Source: Tenrec ecaudatus | Taxonomy: Eukaryota > Chordata > Mammalia > Afrosoricida > Tenrecidae | Reading direction: 5' to 3' | Length of the DNA stretch: 64,000 nt | NCBI RefSeq assembly: GCF_050624435.1 | Contig: NC_134535.1 | Span: 129,446,731 to 129,510,730, forward strand | Shown: in pieces, positions 58,237-64,000 of the stretch | Layout: each line of letters begins with the position of its first letter | Numbering within the stretch: position 1 is the stretch's first letter | The notes under the pieces: model-generated | What the model was told of the DNA's origin: nothing | Databases searched by the model: none | The model's input: only the letters and a program-made list of their open reading frames with translations | Translations under genes and position numbers: made by a program

Positions 58237-58640
58237 CATAGGAGTGTTCTAGGGCTGCTATAACTGCAAGACCACAGCTGGATGTCTTTGATAAACAGAA
58301 ACGTGCCCTGTCAGAGTCTAGGGAGGTGAAGTCTGCAGTCCAGGTAGCCAGATCCATCAGAAGGCTGTCTCACTCTTGGCTTTGGGGAAGGTCCCTGCCT
58401 CCTCTTAACATCGGTGGGCCTAGAGTTCCTTGGAGCGCTCCTGTGTCTACATCAATTATTGCCCAGTCTAGGAGGTTCTCAGCACAGGGGCCTTGGGTCC
58501 CAAGGACATGCTTTTCTTTCTTGGGGGTCCTGGGGTCCCTTTCATCTCTGGTCCCTTGTTTAATCTCTTATGTCTCAAATGAATTTGACTCACGATAGAA
58601 CCTAATCCGGTAGATTGTAACCACTCGAATCCTGCCTCAT
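58237..58640 (+). repeat. Ancient mammalian interspersed repeat
   Basis: GTGTTCTAGGGCTGCTATAA at the start, then AGGAGGTTCTCAGCACAGGG and TCAAATGAATTTGACTCACG. The opening resembles a common old mammalian repeat; the subfamily is not assigned. Confidence 0.45.
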
Positions 58641-59534
58641 GTACATCGGAGAGGCTAGGGGTTACAGCACATAGATGAGGACATAGTACCGAGCATCAGG
58701 GCTGACCCTAGTCCACACACTTTGAGGGAGACAGTTTGACCCCTAACAATGGTACGTGGGACATAGAGGCAATATTGTTTTAGCCTTCATGCAAGGACCC
58801 CACCCCCACCCCCAAAGCATTTTCAGATCCTATTTTCTTCCTCGAACAAACAGAATTGCTAGACACTCCTTTGTCACATTTAATGTGCACGGTAATGACG
58901 GTAATGTCTGCAGGAGTCCACGTCCTAGGGTGGGAAGAATGTGATAGAAATGGATGACAGCTAAAAGAGAGAAGAAAGGAAAATTCATGTATCAACAAGA
59001 AGAAAGACATACTGGTATTGCCAGTTTTATCTCTAGTTCCTGAGATCTGAAGACTCCGTCATAACTGGAATGAGTCTAGCGTGGCAGATGTGGAATGAAC
59101 AGGGAAGTCAAGAATCCTGATTTCCTGATCTCTTATTTTAATATTGTTGAATAATTTGGGGCTGGGGGAGTGTTGGTTGTTGTAATTGGTGTTGATGAAG
59201 TATAATACATTTGTAGAAAATGACACTGAGCTTAAGTTTACATCTCGAGATCCAGACTGAACTCTCGTGTAAGAACTAGCCTGACGGTGAAAAGGGCCCT
59301 ATCAGTACCCCAGAAGCCCATCTCCTTTGCCTCCAGTCACTTAAGCCACACCCTCACCCCAAGATAACCACTATTGTTACTTCTCAAAACAAACCCTGAT
59401 CGCCTTTGTTTTCTTTGTTTTTAACTTGAATTGGGTGAAGGTTTACAGAGCAGATCATCAGTCTCACACCCACCTGCCCTTTCATAGTTTAAGTCGAATC
59501 ATGAGACCTCCTCTTTTATCTGATTCCTCTTCTT

Positions 59535-59630
59535 TTATCATTTTATGGAGGGCTCTTACAATGTTTATTACAATCCATACATCAATTGTATCAGGCATAT
59601 TTGTACATATGTTGCCATCATTCTTTTTCT
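59535..59630 (-). repeat. Family T 3' end, antisense
   Basis: ATCATTTTATGGAGGGCTCT, ATACATCAATTGTATCAGGC and TTTGTACATATGTTGCCATC are the reverse complement of the family T end; a diverged continuation may reach about 60140. Confidence 0.75.
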
Positions 59631-60944
59631 GGACAGTTACTGTCTATTGAGCAATTGGGATCAGCTCCTCTTTTTCCCCACCTCCCTCCCCCTATCTGAT
59701 TTCTATTATTCAGTATTGTTTGTGAAATTTATTCACTTTATTGTGTGTGGCTGTAAGATGTTCAATCTTATTGTTGTATATCATTCTACGTGTGACTAGA
59801 CCACAATCACATAGCCATTCTAGTGTTTGTAGATATATGGGTGGCCCCAGGTATTCATTACAATGACCAAGGGGGCTATGAACTTTCTGGAACATGTCAT
59901 TAGGCAGCCCTTTTTGGTTCATACTCAGGGATGGCACGTTTGAGCCTTCAGGTATATAAGTATTTGGCTTTGGTTGGCACAGCCAAGCAGTTTTACAACC
60001 TTGTTGTACCTGCCTAGTGTATCTCAAAGTGAAAAATGAGCAAGAAAACCAGACTCTCTCCATATGACCATGGCTGTGAAAAGTGATTAGTACAAGTATT
60101 TCTGGGACCACAGAGACACATTCTTGAGAAGGAAAGCATAGTCTTGGGATTTCCCCCCTGGATGTATAAACGCAGAAAGTAATTCCTATGGCTAATTATG
60201 GAGGGAAGGCCGAAAGCTGAGCCTGAGCCACCTCTCCAAGCCGTCCGCCTTCCAACCGAAGATTCAAGTTGAACAGTCGGAGCCTGGCTTTTTAAGGTGA
60301 AGTTGATAGTACTGCGTGCAGTTGTAATCAGAGTTGATGTTTTATCTTCAGTTTCACAGGTTTAGAGTTTATTCTTCATGTGTTACCCGCTTATCATCTA
60401 AAATGAACCCGAGAGCCCCTTTTCCTGCCTCAGTCCCAAAGTGAAACTTTCACATGATCCAGCCATCTCATTCAATGGCATTTCCTCAGTGTGCCGTATC
60501 ACAGGTGTGTCACTAAGGTGCTGTCACTTTGCCACTACGTAGAATTCATGATCAAGAACTCTCTGTGCTGTTATCTGACCCACAGTGTGGTTTCTCCATC
60601 TACTATATATTACATACCAAGATTTAATCTCATAAATGAGCTCCTGGTGAAAATGAAGGCCGCTTCCTTAATGACACCCAGCAGTGATATCTTCCTATGA
60701 CCTCGTTGACTTCGAAAGTCTGTGGCGTGCTCTTTCTATGGACTCAAAGCCAGTCTTTTTATGTCGTGACTTTAGAAACAAAAATGGCAAGATTAAAACC
60801 AAACTGACAGACCTTATACCTGATGGAGTCTATATGTCAGCATGTCGAAATTTTAAACACCACAGATATGTGCATGCGTGCACAAGATGTGTACATGCGG
60901 CTCTCTAGGTTTCTTTTCAGATTCATATGCTGCTAAAGACCCCC

Positions 60945-61112
60945 AGAACCAAACTCCCTGCCATCAAGCTGGATTCTGACTCATAGCCACCCTATGTAGG
61001 TGTTTGAGGCTGTAAATATTTACAGGAGTAGATGGCCTCATCTTTCTCACTCGGAGCTGTTGATGGATTTGAACTGCCAACCTTATAGTTAGCAGTCCAA
61101 CAGAATCTGAGG
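60945..61112 (-). repeat. AfroSINE, near full length
   Basis: Antisense copy: AACTCCCTGCCATCAAGCTG, ATTCTGACTCATAGCCACCC and TTGAACTGCCAACCTTATAG. Confidence 0.88.
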
Positions 61113-62091
61113 GTTTGCACTATTCAAAAATTAATATTTCTAGCACTTAAAAAGATCACCTGGGACTCTACCACAACTTGATGTTTTGGAGTGTTCTCCT
61201 CCATGTAAACTTCCTAATTATTATCAGATTTTTTTTCTTCTGGACTACCCTGGGGCCACACATATAAAGTAAGAAAGCATGGTTTTCATAGACCTTGATG
61301 ATCTCTAGACAAGTGGAGCTGTGAAGGGCTTTGCCTATTTTCCTCTTGACTTTGGTTCAGAGCATTAGGCCTATTCCTACTCTAGCTTATCCTGATTTTA
61401 ATATGAGAGTATATCGTGTATTCTGTTTGTTGCTGTTCAAGCCTAGCCCTTCCAAAGTTGCATAGTTACCGTTCCCATTAGTTTCCCCATTTGAGTAGCA
61501 GTGCCCAGGTTTCACTTTAGCCTGAAACAGTTCAAAAGCGAATCATAGCTATCAGTACATTACTCTAGATTATAAACAATTTTCTCTCGAATAATTATGT
61601 CTATACATATAAATGAGCTTTGTGGACATTGTACAAATGGTAATAATTCTTTGATTGTGATTATTTGCATGTGATTCCAAAGACATATTGTAGAGTCATG
61701 TTTTATGAAGTTGTCGATACTGTCCTACTTTCCTACTTACTCCTATGTATGATTCAGTGAAAATGTTCAACTACAGGTGACTCGGCCTTTACAGAAGTGA
61801 AATAAAGGGAAAGGCCGACACAGAAAGAGAGAACCAGATTTGAGACGCTGGGGCTGCCAGCCACAGGCCATAGACTAGCTGATCAGTGTGCTTAAGGAAT
61901 TCCCTCACTGCCACTGAGCCCAATCCAACTCCGCCAGTCGCCTGCAGCGCCCTCAAGCATGAAGAAAAAGGCTCTGGAAGTGGCCGAGCAAGCGCAGAAC
62001 TGCCGAGAGAAACTTTAGGAGACTTAAACAAATGGAGAGACTAAAGGTTCATGGATTAAAGATTTAATTTTAATATGTCAGTTCTCAAATT

Positions 62092-62138
62092 GACCTTGCA
62101 GTTGGCAGTCCTGACAGAGCCACCAGGATCTGAAACAT
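62092..62138 (-). repeat. AfroSINE head fragment
   Basis: ACCTTGCAGTTGGCAGTCCT and GACAGAGCCACCAGGA only. Confidence 0.5.
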
Positions 62139-62444
62139 ACTGTAGAGATTGCATCTCAGGATGATCAACAGCCAAAGCTGACTGGGGTCATGGAAGCCAG
62201 GCTGATGTGTCCAGAGTGCTTAAAGGAAAAACTCCTAACCTAAGACTTCTGTATCCATCAAATGTTTGTGAATGAGCAGACAGTAAAGACAGTCTCAAAG
62301 AGAGGTGCAAGCAGAGAAACCCCTAAAGGGTGCACCTGAGGCAAAAGCTAAATGAAGGCTATTAGGTTGAATGGCGGGTATGCAGGAAAATATGAAAAGC
62401 AGAGAAAGTGGTAGATGAGGGGGCACCCCCCCAAATAGAATTTT

Positions 62445-62955
62445 CTTTTAAAGTTATGTATTTAAACTTTTTACAAAACAGCCTTATCAACTCTGAAGTA
62501 CTCTTCATTACACTTTAATACATTTGTCAAATGTGCGATTCCATTCTTGGACACATTTTTCAAACTCATCTGTTGGGTGACTGACAGAACCTACCTCGTT
62601 TTTTCCTTCATCTCTCCTACTTCATCAAATCACTGTCCTTTCATGTCCCACTTCATTCGAGGAAACAAAAAGAAGTCTCATGGAGTCAGGAGAGTAAGGT
62701 GCATGGGGCAAGAGAGACATGCTGGGGTTTTTTAGCCCAAAACCAGTGCACTCAAATGGCTGCATGAGCAGGTGCATTGGCGTGGTGGCAAAGCCGTTCC
62801 TCTGTCTGCCACAGATCAGGCCTTTTTTGTTGCACACTCTTAGGCAATCTTTTCAGAACCTCTAAATAGAAAGGTTGATTAACAGTCTGACCTGGTGGAA
62901 CACACTCCAAAATCACTCTCCCCCTCGCATCAAAAAAAAAAGAAAAGAGAGCATT
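62445..62955 (-). pseudogene. Degenerate mariner transposase (catalytic region)
   Basis: The minus strand reads VILECVPPGQTVNQPFYLEV, then LKRLPKSVQQKRPDLWQTEE and RLCHHANAPAHAAI before a stop; a neighbouring frame continues LLPHAPYSPDSMRLLF and GHERT. This is the DD34D core of an insect-like (cecropia-type) mariner transposase. The second catalytic aspartate is lost (HHAN for HHDN), a frameshift separates it from the third, and both ends are missing. It is therefore dead. Its family may be the parent of the GGGCTTCAAAAAGTT-type MITEs, which is inference. Confidence 0.82.
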
Positions 62956-63439
62956 GGTTATTTGGGGTTGGCCTTGTATATCTGAGTAAAGCTAAATAAT
63001 AAAATCAAACATAGGCATGTTCAAACTTTATATTTAGCTGTTAGGATTTAATAACATAAAATTGTCTCTCTTTGCCATCAAAAACTGGTATAGCATTAAG
63101 TTTGAAAATTCAACTTAATACAAAAACTCATATGAATGAAAATGGTAGAAAATTTTACACAGAGTAAAAGAAGTTAGGAAAACAATTTCTGTTTTTATTG
63201 AATGGAAACTTTTTTAAATTTAGAGGGTCTTTTCTTTCCCTTTCTTAGATAGAAGATATCAGTGCAAATATTACACACCACATAATATTGGTCAATTGTA
63301 ATGGCAACAGCAGTGGAAGAAAATGTAATTTTAAAACACTCAATCCAAAAAGATGGAAGGGAAGAAATAATACATCAAAATAGTGGTTTATTTTTTTTGA
63401 AAGATGGTATAAATGAAAAGCATACAATAACATGGTAAA

Positions 63440-64000
63440 CTGATGATGACATTCGGTATAAATAGATTAAATACTCCAGTTAAAAGATGAGAATAGCAGA
63501 TTGGTTTTTTGAGGAAGGTTTATATTTTATAAGTAAGGTATCTAACATTCAAGAATACAAAAATGTTGGAAATAAGAGCATAGTGTTCATGCAAATGGTA
63601 AGCAGAACTAATGTGGCTACATTGATGCCCGAAAAATAGACTTCCAAGTCAGAAAACTTTACTGAATCATTTCAAAATGATAAAAGATTGATTCACCCAG
63701 ACAAGAAAATGTTCCTAAGTATCTAAGTACGTATATTTACCTAAGAACAGTCTAACAATATATAGAGCAAAAACCTACATGCCTGTAAGTGTAGATAAAC
63801 AAAGCCACAATCATGGAGGAAGATTTTCACATATTTGTGTGACTAATTGATAGAACAAGCAGACACAAATCAATAGTTATAGAAAATGTGAGCAGCGTAA
63901 TTTATATTATACCCAGGACCTCCAGAATATGCATTTTTGTAAGTTTACTTTGGATATTTATAAAAACTGAACATACACTGGGCCATAAAGAAGCTGAAAA
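63440..64000 (+). mobile_element. L1 ORF2 remnant, endonuclease region
   Basis: TTAAATACTCCAGTTAAAAG, AATAGACTTCCAAGTCAGAA, GGACCTCCAGAATATGCATT and ACTGGGCCATAAAGAAGCTG appear in the order of L1 ORF2. Frames are broken and the element runs past the window end. The left boundary is uncertain. Confidence 0.65.

Noticed and set aside
59430-60140. Separate gene or L1 ORF on the minus strand (133-codon frame)
   Set aside because: The part near 59535-59630 is the reverse of the family T 3' end and the rest has only weak similarity to it; no reverse-transcriptase motif is seen.

Overview
This window is nuclear DNA from a placental mammal. It holds most of two head-to-head genes that share one CpG-rich promoter near 24.3-24.9 kb. 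Leftwards on the minus strand runs RAD51AP1 (homologous recombination): nine exons are recognised from the start codon at 24448 down to a last exon cut by position 1. Rightwards on the plus strand runs C12orf4, also called FERRY3 (a subunit of the endosomal RAB5-effector FERRY complex). Ten coding exons from 28381 to 56581 give exactly 480 codons; from memory the human protein has 552 residues, so the last 72 or so must lie beyond position 64000. All listed exon junctions are GT-AG and the reading frame closes across every one. The arrangement matches human 12p13 in inverted orientation, where these two genes are also divergent.

The interspersed repeats point to Afrotheria, and within it most probably to a tenrec. 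More than two dozen copies of a tRNA-headed SINE of AfroSINE type are present, together with RTE/BovB-type LINE copies whose 3' tail resembles the SINE tail. At least three short hAT elements have ends and interiors of the SPIN/URR1 type, a family reported as horizontally acquired in tenrec but, as I recall, not in elephant. The species call is inference from repeats.

Layout: 1-24448 RAD51AP1, its introns filled with SINEs, RTE pieces, a probable solo LTR (about 4270-4850), MITEs, and a nested RTE block (20.6-24.2 kb) carrying a SINE, an L1 3' end and a 1.1 kb polyadenylated retroelement inside it. 24.3-24.98 kb is the bidirectional promoter with a strong E2F-type site, a perfect NRF1 palindrome and a CCAAT box. 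24976-56581 is C12orf4, with introns up to 7 kb carrying mariner remnants, a second 1.0 kb retroelement with a clean target-site duplication, a compound TTAG/TG/AG microsatellite, an antisense L1 ORF2 remnant and further SINEs. 56582-64000 is intronic, with a degenerate mariner transposase (62.45-62.95 kb) and an L1 ORF2 remnant running off the end.

Functionally the two genes are unrelated (DNA repair versus endosomal mRNA transport); what links them here is the shared promoter. No tRNA, rRNA, CRISPR array or intact mobile-element gene was found. The most checkable novelties are the apparent absence of RAD51AP1 coding exon 4 between phase-compatible neighbours, a 120-base stop-free in-frame intron in C12orf4, a doubly hit insertion site at 3.6-4.2 kb, and three size-matched 113-114 bp palindromic TA-flanked MITEs.
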